Of a stretch of DNA of 64,000 nucleotides, positions 46,078-57,972 are shown one piece after another. The stretch is taken from assembly GCA_029891385.1 (NCBI GenBank), contig CM057227.1, forward strand, positions 92,900,818 through 92,964,817, read 5' to 3'. The notes beneath the pieces were generated by a model that had not been told where the DNA came from, ran no database searches, and worked only from the letters and a program-made list of their open reading frames with translations. Numbering within the stretch: the stretch's first letter is position 1; each line of letters starts with the position of its first letter. This DNA comes from Erythroxylum novogranatense. Its lineage: Eukaryota > Streptophyta > Magnoliopsida > Malpighiales > Erythroxylaceae. Made by a program: the position numbers and the translations under genes.

Positions 46078-47530
46078 ATGTCAATGGGTAGTTCTAGAAG
46101 TACGGTAGGAGGTACCGAGGAAGTGTCGATGAAGGAAAGAAGGGACGGGTTGGTTGTGGAGGCGGTACCGAGAGGTGAATCGAAGATGAGGTTGGGGGAA
46201 CTGCAGCGGCTGATCATTAGGTGTAACATTCCTACGTCCTAGGGGCCTAGGCTGGCCATCGAAACCGAACGAATCTTCAGCAATCTGAGCGGGTATTTTG
46301 CTGTATCTGAGAGCTTTTTCTCTGTTGGCGGCATGAGGCTTCCGTACGCCCCGATTATTGATGAGGTGTGCGCCGCCTATGAGCTGATGCCGAGTCAGAT
46401 CCCCCCGAATAGCTGGAGGTTTATAATGGTTTGGCTCTACTATGCCATCAATTCGGTTGTCCTCCGTCAGTTGACCTCCTCCGCCACTTCTTAAGAATGG
46501 GCCAGAGCCCCATAATTGGGGCTGGGATTCCTCATTTTCAGTACAGGGATGCCCGGTATCGCCCGGATGGAACTCCCGGGAAAGTTACCTCTTAGCGTAC
46601 GAAGTACTTTTTTGTGAAGCCCCCAGGAGCCTCCTTCAAAGCTCGACCGTGGAGGTACCCTCTAACCGAGCAATAGAATGACGTGTCGACCATATCTCTT
46701 AGTAGAGAGGAGTGGGAGGTGGTCGGCCATATAAAAGAGCTCGGAAGATACGACTTTACTCGGCTCATGCAGGGGTACTTCGGGGTAGTCTCGGCCAATT
46801 CATTTCTCATTGACCCCCCTCCTCGAATTAGCGGGCTAGGAGAGGAGACCGCCCCGTCCGGTTGACTCCTCGTGATTGAGCTAATTGTTGTATTTTTTAG
46901 CCTTGGTTTCATTTTCTAACTTAATTTATCGTTGTTGCAGCCATGGTGAAGATGGGAGTCGCTCCCGCCCGGGCCTCCAAGTCAAAGAAGTAGGCTGTAC
47001 AGAAGAAGGGGACGGAGACGGGGACTGGTGATGGGGCTGCTTTGTCTATGGGGTTGGGCTCGTCCGTAGTGTCGACGAATGTTCCACCTGTCGGGGGCCG
47101 ACCTTCTGATTCGGGGTCATTGCCAGTTGTGCCGGTCGGCGCGGGCCAAGTAATCCTGGCAGAGGAGGAGGAGGAGGAGGATGCGGGTCCTCCTCTTAAG
47201 AGGAAAAGATTGGTTCGGCTGGGGGATCTACCGTCCGGCCCGGCAAGTCGAGCCGGGACTGGGAAAGGGAAGAAGGGCAAGGGGAGGGCGCAAGCCGCAA
47301 ATCTTGGGCAGTGGGAGTCTGCCTTTAAGTTGGCCAAGAATGCCACGATCGGGGACTTCGAAGTGTCCCATTACATTGCTGAGAGGATTACTCCGCCTGT
47401 GGACGAGCAGATCATGGAGAAGAGGAGTAACCTGGAGCTAGGGTCTCAGTTCGTTCGTCTCGGTGTGCGGAGTGCAACGATGGCCTTCGCAGTGCTGCAG
47501 CGTTTGGAGACTCTGGACCAGGAAGTCCAG
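46078..47530 (+). pseudogene. Opposite-strand ORF of the Tat element, 5' part (Transposase_28-like)
   Basis: Starts MSMGSSRSTVGG at 46078. The domain known as 'putative gypsy type transposon' is recognised by GYFAVSESFFSVGGMRLPYA, IIDEVCAAYELMPSQIPPNS and WRFIMVWLYYAINSV, then, after a frameshift near 46490, by RTKYFFVKPPGASF. An intron is likely at 46861-46940 (GT...TTGTTGCAG): splicing there removes a stop and keeps the frame. The second exon has an acidic run (AEEEEEED), a basic patch (LKRKRL) and the start of a coiled coil. In-frame stops at about 46240 and 46990 and the Angela-like insertion at 47531 disable it. Function unknown; Tat elements such as Grande carry such ORFs on the opposite strand. 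Confidence 0.75.
46861..46940 (+). other. Intron in the opposite-strand ORF
   Basis: 80 bp with GT at 46861 and a pyrimidine-rich ATCGTTGTTGCAG acceptor ending at 46940. The exon on the left ends one base into a codon, and the right exon supplies two bases before an in-frame ATG, so the frame is kept exactly while a TGA inside the intron is removed. Confidence 0.65.
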
Positions 47531-49354
47531 TGTATGAAAATCCCGGGAGGAACATCACATGTTCCAGCAACGGAAACAAAAAAATTTTATTCCTGGGACC
47601 TTCCCGAAACCCAGGATCCCGGTGTCGGTATGAAAACTCAAACCTGAATAGCCAATAGAGACTATCTCTAAAGGTATCCACGCAGAGATCAGAAAACCTA
47701 ACCGAAGTCAAACCCTTTTGACCGGGAATAGCTAAAATGAATAAAGCTGCTAGAGCCTACCTACGTCACGGAGAGCTTGGATCACGTGGAAGAGATGAAG
47801 AAGAAGCTTGGAGAAGAAGATGAAGACTTGAATGTTGATGGAGATGAGAGATGAAAGACTTAGGTTTTTCACAAAAAACCTTCTCCCTCTTTCATAACCA
47901 ACGAAGAACACTTCTTTTTACAAAGAAAAGACTCTCTCTTTTCTTCTTTCTACCAAGCCATACGAACATCATCTTCTTTTCATCTTCCTTTATATCATTT
48001 TGTCTTTTAGTAATTAAATGAAGATGATGACTAAGCTTCCAAAAGAAGCTTCCATGCTTCTCCTCCTCCCTTTCCACGTATTACACATATATATATATAT
48101 ATTAATTAATTATTTAATTAATTAATCATATATATATGTATATATATATTCTTTGAAGTGGTCCAGTCACTGGGAATTGGTCCTACCGGCCCTTGCATGG
48201 AAAAACCACCAAAACCTTTTTCAGCAATATCGATGTCGCGATCTCATCGGGACATATCTCGATCTCATCGGATTCATTTAATCGATTGCTCTCCATAATT
48301 GGAACTCGTCCAATTACTATTTCTGATTCTCTGAAACACTTTTATCGTGTGACTCTTTAGGTTTCCGGTTATGTTGGCCACTTAGATTAACAATTAATCT
48401 GAGCAAGTCATGAGCGGTATCTAGCAACACATCATGACCCCCAATTGACCGGAAAGTAATCGGTTTGATGAATTCATCATGAACGGATCACGAACCCTTC
48501 CATGTATACAATTCTTGTGCAATTCGTCCTTTCATTATTCTATACCCCACTTGGTTATGAGTATGGCTAATATGTCAACTCTTACTAGACTAAGTCTAGC
48601 CCAAGTGAAATCATTTCCTGTCTGAGGACTCATTACTTTATATGTCCATGAAGACACTCTTCATGACATAGTCATGCTCGGCAGAGACTTAAAGTAATGA
48701 TCTGATAAGAGGTTGTGGTATCTCTTCATTCTCACGAAGTGATGAATCCTTTATTGGCTACTCAATTACCTTGAATACCTCAAACTGTACCCAAGCACCA
48801 CCCTATGAGTAACCTCTCGGAAGGCCACAAGGAATGGAGTCAAAGTGCGGGATCGGTATTCAAGATATCCTTGAGTACCTCAAGTCTAAGGATACTTGCA
48901 CCATTCTTATGATGAGATTATCAACGACATTAAATCCATGTGATGATCTCATGGCAGTCATCAATGAACTTACTACCACTAGTAAGCATCCATATGTCAA
49001 CTCTAAATATCTCATATTTACAGTTTACGAGATCCTTTGCTGATCCAATCAAGGAGTATGACATATCTAGTCTATCCGGATTAATGATGTCGGTCTCATT
49101 AATCCTATGACTAGGAGAATTTAGATCTTGACATAATTGCACATGATAGGAATCTCGTGATTATGATCACATCATAATTTCCTTCATGCTATGTCATATA
49201 TCATGGACTTCATTAATTTGATTAAAGATCAATATCAATTCATAAAGAACATCAAATAAATGAAACATGCCTTTCTTTATTTATTCATAAAGTCTGCACA
49301 TGACTATGAACAAAAAGCGCTAAAGGGGATTGCCTTTAGGGCACTACTCTATCA
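47531..49354 (-). repeat. 3' LTR of the Angela-like element
   Basis: 1824 bp, aligned over its length with 55377-57198. It contains an AT-rich tract of (TA)n and TTAATTAA words at about 48086-48150. Confidence 0.95.
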
Positions 49355-49370
49355 AATCTCCCACTTGACC
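49355..49370 (-). promoter_or_regulatory. Polypurine tract of the Angela-like element
   Basis: The minus strand reads GGTCAAGTGGGAGATT directly before the LTR start. Confidence 0.8.
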
Positions 49371-49375
49371 TAAAG

Positions 49376-51540
49376 CTAATCGCCTTGGTATCTAATATCA
49401 TAAGCGAGTACATGAGAATCAAAATTCTTCTGTGACAATGGCTTCGTCAACGGATCAGCAATGTTCTGCTCTGTGGGAATCCTCTCGATCGCGACATCAC
49501 CTCTAGCAATGATCTCTCGAATCGATGATATCTGCGAGTGCGTGTTTAGATCGTTGGTGAGACCTCGGTTCTTTTGCTCGAGCAATAGCCCCATTGTTGT
49601 CACAATATAGCTGTATGGGTCCATCACGACTAGGAACCACACCAAGTTGAAATGAACTTCTTGATCAAAACTTCCTTTCACGCCTCGATGCAAAGAATGT
49701 ACTCTGCCTCGATCGTCGAATCGTGATCGTCTCTTGTTTGGAACTCTTCCAATGATCGCTCCGCCGTTTAGCGTGAAAACATAACCTTTGGGATCTCGAG
49801 TCATCCTTGTCGATTTAGGCCGCATCCGTATGCTCGCTCACTGGAGATTTCCATCTCCATATATCGAAAACATCCTTAGTCCTTCGCAAGTACTTGAGGA
49901 TATTCTTGACAGCCACCCAGTGACCCTCACCAGGATCCGATTGGTATCTGCTCGTAACACTTAGAGCATACGATACATCGAGCCTCGTACATAACCTAGC
50001 ATACATGATCGATCCTACTGCAGATGCATACAGGATCTGATCCATGCGCATCCTCTCATCTTGTGTCTTAGGACATATAGATTTCGAGAGTGTTATCCCA
50101 TGAGTGATGGGAAGAAACCCTCTCTTGGATTGCTCCATGCTAAACTTCTTTAGCATCTTGTCTATGTACGATGATTGTGAAAGACCAAGCAACCTCTTTG
50201 ATCTATCTCTATAGATCTTTATCCCAAGGATATAAGTTGCTTCACCAAGGTCTTTCATCGCAAATTGCTGGACAACCAAATTTTAGCGATTGCGGCATTG
50301 AGACATCGTTTCCGAGTAACAGTATGTCATCTACATACAACACAAAGAAAACGATTGCATTCCCATTAACCTTTTTGTACACACAATACTCATCCGGATT
50401 TTGAGAAAAACCAAACTCTTTGATTGACTCATCAAAACGGATGTTCCAACTCCTGGATGCTTGCTTCAATCCATAGATGGATTTCTGAAGCTTGCATACC
50501 TTTTCGCCATCACTGGAAGTGAAGCCCTCTGGTTGTGTCATGTACACATCCTCGGCGATTCCGTTAAGGAAAGCTGTCTTCACATCCATTTGCCATATCT
50601 CATAATCATAATGAGCGGCAATGGCTAGGAGTATCCGAATGGATTTAAGCATTGCTACGGGGCTGAAGGTCTCGTCATAGTCAACTCCTTGTCTTTGACG
50701 AAATCCTTTGGCCACAAGCCTTGCTTTGTAGGTAATCACATTACCATCCATGTCGGTTTTCTTCTTGAAAACCCATTTGCACCTATAGGTTTTATCCTTT
50801 GGTGCATCAACCAAAGTCCATACTTGGTTTATGTACATGGAATCCATTTCGGCTTTCATGGCACAAGGCCATTTTTCAGACTCTGAACTTTTCAGAACCT
50901 CTTCATAGATAGCAGGCTCATCATCTTCTATGAGCAATACGTCATTCTGTTCACTTACAAGAAATCCATATCTCTCGGGAACAGTGCGCATCCTACTTGA
51001 CCTACGAACTTCGTGTGCAACAGAAGGTTGAACTGTTACTTCATCTGAATGAGTGACAGTCTCAGGTTCAGGCAGTTGATCTGTGCTTGTTTGAGCATCT
51101 TGAACTTCTTCAAGTTCGACTTTGCTCCCACTGTCTTCTTGCAGAAGAAACTCTTTCTCTAAAAAGACAGCATGCTTCGAAACAAACACCTTTTGTTCCT
51201 CAGCAAGGTAGAATTGATATCCCATGGTCTCTTTAGGATATCCTACAAACAAACACTTGTCAGACTTTGCTTCAAGCTTATCTGACTGAATCCACTTCAC
51301 GTAAGCAGGACAACCCCATACTTTCAAATGAGAAAGATAAGGTTTTCTGTTAGTCCACATCTCATATGGAGTAACATCAACTGTCTTAGAGGGAACTATG
51401 TTTAGTAAGTAAACAGTTGTCTCTAACGCATACCCCCAAAACGATTTTGGTAACTTTGCGATACCCATCATTGATCGTACCATGTCCAACAAGGTTCGAT
51501 TTCTCCTTTCAGCCACACCGTTGTGCTGTGGCGTGTAAGG
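49376..51540 (-). pseudogene. Angela-like element: integrase end, reverse transcriptase, RNase H
   Basis: The largest open frame in the window (51516-50242, 424 codons). It opens with AERRNRTLLDMVRSM, which holds the integrase glutamate, then LKVWGCPAYVKW and CLFVGYPKETMGYQFY. The reverse transcriptase follows: KARLVAKGFRQRQGVDYDET, IWQMDVKTAFLNG (catalytic aspartate), KSIYGLKQASRSWNIRFDE and FFVLYVDDILLLGND with an intact YVDD. A frameshift near 50260 leads into MKDLGEATYILGIKIYRDRS and LCTRLDVSYALSVTSRYQSD. The RNase H (49825-49376) is more broken but ends with ERIPTEQNIADPLTKPLSQK. The sequence is Angela-type throughout. Confidence 0.9.
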
Positions 51541-52470
51541 AGGAGTCCACTGAGATAAAATGCCATTATCTACGAGATAATCCGAAGCTGCTGGTCAAGT
51601 ATTCTCCACCACGATCGGATCGTAATGCCTTGATACTTTTACCAAGCTGGTTTTCTACTTCATTTCTGAATTGTTTGAACCTTTCAAACGCTTCAGATTT
51701 ATATCTCATCAGATACAAGTACCCATATCGTGAATAATCATCAATAAAGGTAATGAAGTAACGACAACCACTTCTGGCATGGATGGTCATTGGACCGCAT
51801 ACATCTGAATGTATTAAGTCTAATACTCCAATCGCTCGTTCACCCTTTCCCTTGAAGGGTAACTTAGTCATCTTGCCTAATAAACAAGATTCGCATGTGT
51901 CATATGATTCATAATCAAATGACCCTAAAGCGCCACTCTTGTGGAGCTTAGCGATCTGCGTCTCATTTATATGGCTGGCCGACAATGCCATAAGTAAGTT
52001 GACTTTAGATTATCTCTTTTATGCCGTTTGGTGTCATTGACATTTAAAATTGGATTAGACATATTTAATATGTAAATACCATTGCACAATGTACCAGTTC
52101 CATAAAGCATTCCATTAGAATTGATAGAACAAACATTGCTACTAAAATTCATATGGAATCCAGCTCTATTCAGACAAGAAACAGACAATATATTCTTTGT
52201 CAAAACGGGTACAAAATAACAATCATCCAATTCCAGTACAAGCCCAGTAGGGAGAGACAAAACATAGGTTCCTACGGCTAATGCAAAGAACTCTTGCTCC
52301 ATTTCCAACACGTAGGTCTACTTCTCCTTCATGAGTTGCCCATCGTCCACGAGGCCCCGCATATCATTACATATGTGTGAGCCACAACCAGTATCAAATA
52401 CCCGGATGTTGTGATCGATAAGATTAACTTCAATGACATACAAACCTGAAGTAGTCGAGGCATCGATGCC
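51541..52470 (-). pseudogene. Angela-like element: protease, pre-integrase and integrase core
   Basis: At 52311-51967 the frame covers the end of the protease and the pre-integrase linker (LVLELDDCYFVPVLTKNILS, VSCLNRAGFHMNF). The protease active-site region near 52400 is out of frame and altered. At 51991-51566 the integrase begins with the zinc-binding end (CESCLLGKMTKLPF), then LIHSDVCGPM with the first catalytic aspartate, FIDDYSRYGYLYLM, and LRSDRGGEY with the second. A frameshift near 51566 separates this from the glutamate at 51516. The catalytic residues themselves are preserved. Confidence 0.85.
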
Positions 52471-53290
52471 TTCTTACGCTTCAACGACTCGAGATAGACT
52501 TTGCAATTCGCGCCCAATGGCCATCTTTACCGCAATGGAAGCAAGTTCCTTTGGGGCATCTTCTTTGGTCTTCTTCTTGATGGCGCCTCCCTTTGGTTTC
52601 TTTGCCTTCTTCTTCTTTGGGTTCTTCTTCTTGGACCCAAAGATGAAGAAGCAACCACCAAACACTTGCTTACTATCACTCTTGATAGTGCCTTTCATTT
52701 GTCTTGGCGATTGATCATTTCAGTATTGTAGTGGATATTTGGTTCATCCGATAGTTTAGCACGAATCGTGCATAAGCGCCGGACAATCAACAAATTAAAT
52801 CTATACTTAATTCATGATCCATTGCAAAACCTAAGACGGCCAATCTCTCAATATAGTCATTCATCTTGATGCGTCTTGCATGCAGATGTCCTCGAGCCAT
52901 CTTAGTAGTGAAGAGAAGCCTTGAGGTCTCGAACCTTTGGACCGGGCTTGCTCGTCAAACAGCTCCCTAAGATGAAAAACTATAGTGTGAGCATCCATGG
53001 ACTCGTCGTCGCTGCGGCTCGGGTGACATCGACGCAAGCATAATGCAAGTCGCCATGTCTTTATCCTTTAGATGCTTACTATATGCCTTCGATCATCATC
53101 GAAGCATCGACAAAGAAGTGCATCCGAAGCGGAAAATCTAGGATATATCCTGACTTTCAGATCGAGAACTATTCTCGATTCCTTAACCGATCAAGAAAAT
53201 TCGGTCCGATTAACTTATTGGAATCCATAAGTGGCGAAGATTCACACTTGACGACATTTTCAAACAACCTACACGGATAGAGAGGAAGAA
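52471..53290 (-). pseudogene. Angela-like element: gag (degenerate)
   Basis: Traces of gag in several frames. Near 53220 the motif LMDSNKLIGPNFLDRLRN marks the N-terminus; near 53000-52950 AHTIVFHLRELFDE follows; and near 52690-52560 there is a lysine-rich linker (KKKNPKKKKAKKPKGG). The zinc knuckle is not readable. Gag is clearly more decayed than pol. Confidence 0.75.
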
Positions 53291-53409
53291 TGTTAGAATA
53301 GGAATAGCTGCATAATCATAAGGACTTGAATGATATGCAAAAAGCTCCCACTAGTTTCATAGAATCCATAACCCTCATTCTGAATCCAAAGAAACAAAGT
53401 GACATAATG

Positions 53410-53840
53410 TCCTAGTGGGTCGATATCCGATATTGCTAAGAATGACCTTGGGTTTACCCAACAAGCCATAACTTAGGTCAATCGGTGGTATCAAACATAC
53501 CAATTGCATCATCGATAACCGACATTGAGAATGACCTTGGGTTTACCCAACAAGCCACCTTATGTCTCGGAGGTATTAGATATACCAATTACATCTTAGA
53601 CACAACTATCGATCGTCTTTATCAACTTGTTGATGTATGCACTTACATTCAGTATCGACTCTTTGATGCGCATACATCGATGTATGCTACCCAATTTCGC
53701 CTCTGTCACGTTGACCTTGAGTTTACTCAACAAACTAACGCTTCGGTGAAAACCAACCCATTAATCAAAAATCATATTTTCATGGTTCAACATATCCGTA
53801 TAGAGTGAGCTTGGGTTTACCAACAACCCATCCCTATAAG
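53410..53840 (-). repeat. ~90-bp degenerate tandem repeat in the leader
   Basis: The box GACCTTGGGTTTACCCAACA starts at 53444 and 53533 and, with changes, at 53714 and 53807, a spacing of about 90 bp with one eroded unit between. Each box contains TTGGGT-TT-ACCCAA, a short hairpin. Confidence 0.8.
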
Positions 53841-54017
53841 AACTCGGTTCTTACCATATTAATGGAAGGCGTTAGTTTTCATATACCGAGGAGGATTTAG
53901 AAACTCTAGACTCAAGTGAAGGATCATAGTCGCTAGGACTATATGGCATGATTTAGGTTTCATCAATCAAATTGAATCGATCCTTATAATCATCCATCAT
54001 CCAACTGAGCATGTCAC

Positions 54018-54250
54018 AAGTCGACTTTCATCAAATGCAAGTCACCTTATGCTACCTTACACACAAGTCGACTTATATCCCGATACAAGTGGACTTATGG
54101 CAAAAATCTTGAACAAGTCGACTTATCCAGAAAACAAGTCGACTTATCCGAAAACAAGTCGACTTATCCTGCAAACAAGTCGACTTACTGAGCAAACAAG
54201 TCGACTTATCGTTGAAAACAAGTCGACTTATGTAGCAAACAAGTCGACTT
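54018..54250. repeat. Array of AAGTCGACTT palindromes at ~21-bp phase
   Basis: Perfect AAGTCGACTT occurs at 54018, 54065, 54115, 54136, 54156, 54177, 54198, 54220 and 54241, with one-mismatch or weaker copies at 54087 and 54039. The last seven are spaced 20-22 bases apart. Flanks are mostly AACA before and ATC/ATG after, while the intervening bases vary. Confidence 0.95.
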
Positions 54251-55364
54251 ATTCTGCAAGATTGCTATTATTTCTAATCGGCTAATTCCTCAATCAATGC
54301 AATTCCAATTCTCAACACCATCATACCTATGGTAATATCTGTAAATTGATGTATCAATGAACACTTCATTGATCCATGAATGCCTTATATGGTCAAACCA
54401 TACATGAAAAGCTTAAAATGAGTCAAAACTCATAAATATCCAAACAATTTAAGAACACCCAAATTCTCACCCTAAGCATCTCAAGCTAGTGTATACACTC
54501 TCAAAACTACTCCGGCACTTGTCACAAAAATTGTGACGGCCAAAACAAGCAAGAAAATGAAATGTACTAACGAGACACAAATGTGACCAATTCGGCATTC
54601 AAAAATTCTTGGAAAAGCAAATTCAAGCAATTCAATTTGGAAATCATACTACATCAAGATAACACATTTTTAATCACAATAAAAATGCTGCAAGGCATTG
54701 GAATTGAAAAAGCAAACTCAATCAAGCCAAGCAAAACAGTCCCAACAATTTTCACCAAAACTGTCCAGTTCTGTACATTGCTTGAAATGATCAATGAAAC
54801 AATTTCAATAAATTCTGAGAAACTTATATAGGTTACTACATGTTCAGAAAATGCTACCTGAATTATTTTAGGATTTTATTCCATCAAAAACTCAGTCAAA
54901 AAAAATAACAAAACCGATTAAAATTCTGTGTTCATCAACACAGCAATTCCCAACAGCATAGAATAAAATCGCAAATAAATATCCAGTCACCTTGAAATCC
55001 AATTTCCATGCTCACAGACATTCAAAAACATCTTAGAGACATGTAGGTGAAGGAAAATCCAGAAAACGATTTTTCTAGAATTTATTCTTGATTTTATACT
55101 ACTGCCTGTTCACAGAATCGTTTCAAAAACAGCATCTGTAAGCTTAGGGAAATAATTAGCAAAACTTTATCTAATCAAATAGATAAATTCTGAAAATTCA
55201 TAGACATATTCTCTAACATGTTATGAACATTCCTGGGCAGAAAAATTTCGAAAACCCTATCTCTATAGCAATTCGAAATCTGAACAGAATGCATGCTACA
55301 ACATCACAAGCAATTAGGGTTTATGATCTAGCTTCAGTTAAAGCTTCATACACGACACCAGAAA

Positions 55365-55375
55365 CTCTGATACCA
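55365..55375 (-). promoter_or_regulatory. Primer-binding site of the Angela-like element
   Basis: The minus strand reads TGGTATCAGAG one base after the 5' LTR, complementary to initiator tRNA-Met. Confidence 0.9.
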
Positions 55376-55376
55376 C

Positions 55377-57198
55377 TTTAGGAAAATCCCAGGAGGAACA
55401 TCACATGTTCCAGCAGCGGAAACAAAAAAATTTTATTCCCGGGACCTTCCCGAAACCCAGGATCCCAGTGTCGGTATGAAAACTCAAACCTGAATAGCCA
55501 ATAGAGACTATCTCTAAAGGTATCCACGCAGAGATCAGAAAACCTAACCGAGTCAAACCCTTTTGACCCGGGAATAGCTAGAACAAAATAAAGCCTGCTA
55601 GAGCCTACCTCTGTCCTGGAGAGCTTGGATCACGTTGAAGAGATGAAGAAGAAGCTTGGAGGAGAAGATGAAGACTTGAATGTTGATGGAGATGAGAGAT
55701 GAAAGACTTAGGTTTTTCACAAAAACCTTCTCCCTCTTTCATAACCAACGAAGAACACTTCTTTTTACAAAGAAAAGACTCTCTCTTTTCTTCTTTCTAC
55801 CAAGCCATACGAACATCATCTTCTTTTCATCTTCCTTTATATCATTTTGTCTTTTAGTAATTAAATGAAGATGATGACTAAGCTTCCAAAAGAAGCTTCC
55901 ATGCTTCTCCTCCTCCCTTTCCACGTATTACACATATATATATATATATTAATTAATTATTTAATTAATTAATCATATATATATGTATATATATATTGCT
56001 GAAGTGGTCCAGTCACACTGGGGTTGGTCCTACCGAGCCCCGGCATGGAAAAACCACCGAAAACCTTTTTCAGCAATATCGATGTCGCGATCTCATCGGG
56101 ACATATCTCGATCTCATCGGGATTCATTTAATCCAGTTGCTCTCCATAATTGGAACTCTGTCCAATTACTATTTTACAGATTCTCTGAAACACTTTTATG
56201 CGTGTGACCCTTTAGGTTTCCGGTTATGTTGGCCACTTAGATTAACAATTAATCTGAGCAAGTCATGAGCGGTATCTAGCAACACATCATGACCCCCAAT
56301 TGATCGGAAAGTAATCGGTTTGATGAATTCATCACGAACCCTTCCATAGAAAATTACTGTGCAATTCGTCCTTTCATCATTCTATACCCCACTTGGTTAT
56401 GAGTATGGCTAATATGTCAACTCTTACTAGACTAAGTCTAGCCCAAGTGAAATCATTTCCTGTCTGAGGACTCATTACTTTATATGTCCATGAAGACACT
56501 CTTCATGACATAGTCATGCTCGCCGAGACTTAAAGTAATGATCCCGATAAGAGGCAGTATCTCTTACATTCTCACAAGTGATGAATCCTTTATTGGCTAC
56601 TCAATTACCTTGAATACCTCAAACTGCACTCCAAGCACCACCCTATGAGTAACCCTGGAAGGCCACAAGGAATGGAGTCAAAGTATAGGATCAAGATTCA
56701 AGATATCCTCGAGTACCTCAAGTCTAAGGATACTTGCACCATTGCTATGATGAGATTATCAGCGACATTAAATCCATGTGATGATCTCATGGCAGGTCAT
56801 CCAATGAACTTACTACCACTAGTAAGCATCCATATGTCAACTCTAAATATCTCATATTTACAGTTTCTGAGATCCACTGCTTGATCCAATCAAGGAGTAT
56901 GACATATGCTAGTCTATCCGGATTAATGATGTCCGATCTCATTAATCCTATGACTAGGAGAATTTGATATCTTGACATAATTGCACATGATAGGAATCTC
57001 AAGATTATGATCACATCATAATTTCCTTCATGCTATGTCATATATCATGGACTTCATTAATTTGATTAAAGATCAATATCAATTCATAAAGAACATCAAA
57101 TAAATGAAACATGCCTTTCTTTATTTATTCATAAAGTCTGCACATGACTATGAACAAAAAGCGCTAAAGGGGATTGCCTTTAGGGCACTACTCTAACA
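55377..57198 (-). repeat. 5' LTR of the Angela-like element
   Basis: 1822 bp, collinear with the 3' LTR. It carries the same AT-rich tract at about 55932-55996, which may include the TATA region. Confidence 0.95.
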
Positions 57199-57203
57199 TC
57201 CAG

Positions 57204-57972
57204 GACCTCCATGATCAGGTGAAGGTTTTGAAGGGCGAGCTTTCGGAGGTGAAGGAGGGGAGAGACCTCCTCCAGGCTCAAAACGCATCCTTGGAGGAGG
57301 AAAAGAAATCAGAGAGAGGAGGTGGGCACTTTGTTGGCTCGGTGGCCAAGGGAGAGGAGGAGAAGGATGAATGGAGGAAGGCTGTGAGGCGGAGCGGAGC
57401 TTAACAAGAAACTCCGCTAAGATTGCCGCTCCGCAGTGGAGGGTAGGGACAGAGCCGAGGAGACCTTGCGGGAGGTGCGGCGTTCTGTGATGATGCAACG
57501 GGTCGAGGCGATTAAGCGATGGAAATAGCGATTTCTGTACGAGGAGAGTTTAGAGCTCGCCTGCGACATAACCCTCTCGGTTCTGAGGAGGGGCCACGAA
57601 CTCTACACTCCTGGGGAGTCGTTGTGCCCTTCATTCGAGGAGTATGCCGAGTCGCTTCTTCCTGCAGCTCTTGGGCTTTCTTTAGAGGAAGTCAGGGAGA
57701 AGGCCGAAGGAGAACGGGACGCCATTCCGGATGAAGAGCTGGATCTCAACTCCGATGAAGAAGAGCTTCCCTGCAAAGATATTCCTCCGGTCGCTCCCCC
57801 GGGTCCTGCTCCTATTCCCGTTGTGTCGCTCTCCGAAGGGGAAGAGCTTCCTTGCGAGGATATTCCTCCGGTTGCTCCCCCGGGTCCTGCTCCTACTCCC
57901 ATTGTGCCGCTCCCTTCTGAGGCTTCTCCTGCTCCTTTAGCTACTTGTTGCTCCCCTTCTCCCGAATTCTAG
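57204..57972 (+). pseudogene. Opposite-strand ORF of the Tat element, 3' part
   Basis: Continues the ORF cut at 47530. The sequence after the duplication resumes in the same frame and gives a coiled coil (LHDQVKVLKGELSEVKEGRD), then a charged stretch to a stop near 57404. After frame changes an open stretch from 57622 (CPSFEEYAESLLPAALGLSL) runs to TAG at 57972 through a proline-rich tail. The tail contains an 81-bp direct duplication (57760 and 57841) encoding EELPC.DIPPVAPPGPAP twice. Coiled coil followed by acidic/proline-rich sequence is the usual C-terminal half of these proteins. Function unknown. Confidence 0.75.

Larger units (their letters stand above)
53291..55364 (-). other. Long leader of the Angela-like element
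   Basis: A 2.1-kb non-coding region between primer-binding site and gag. It contains two repeat systems: a ~90-bp repeat at 53410-53840 and a 21-bp-phased palindrome array at 54018-54250. The remainder (54260-55360) is AT-rich with no credible frame. Confidence 0.75.
47531..57198 (-). mobile_element. Complete Angela-like Ty1/copia element
   Basis: A 9668-bp element bounded by TGTATGAAAATCCC and CTCTAACA, with the 5-bp duplication TCCAG (47526-47530, 57199-57203). LTRs are 1824 and 1822 bp and nearly collinear, so the insertion is fairly recent relative to its host element. Size, LTR length and pol wording match Angela-type elements such as BARE-1. It lies within the coiled-coil part of the Tat opposite-strand ORF. 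Gag is heavily broken and pol has frameshifts, so it would need proteins from elsewhere to move. Confidence 0.95.

Noticed and set aside
48086..48150. (TA)n/TTAATTAA tract as an origin or matrix-attachment site
   Set aside because: It is present identically in both LTRs of the Angela-like element and is explained as LTR sequence, possibly its TATA region.
54018..54250. CRISPR-like array of short repeats and variable spacers
   Set aside because: Repeats are 10-14 bp and spacers only 6-10 bp, in a plant retrotransposon leader; no cas genes and wrong geometry.
54049..54285. ORF with NKSTYP repeats
   Set aside because: By-product of the 21-bp AAGTCGACTT array; on the strand opposite to the element and without other support.
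55365..55375. tRNA gene suggested by tRNA-Met complementarity
   Set aside because: Only the primer-binding stretch matches; no cloverleaf arms or internal promoter boxes. The same holds at 19764-19774 and 35422-35433.
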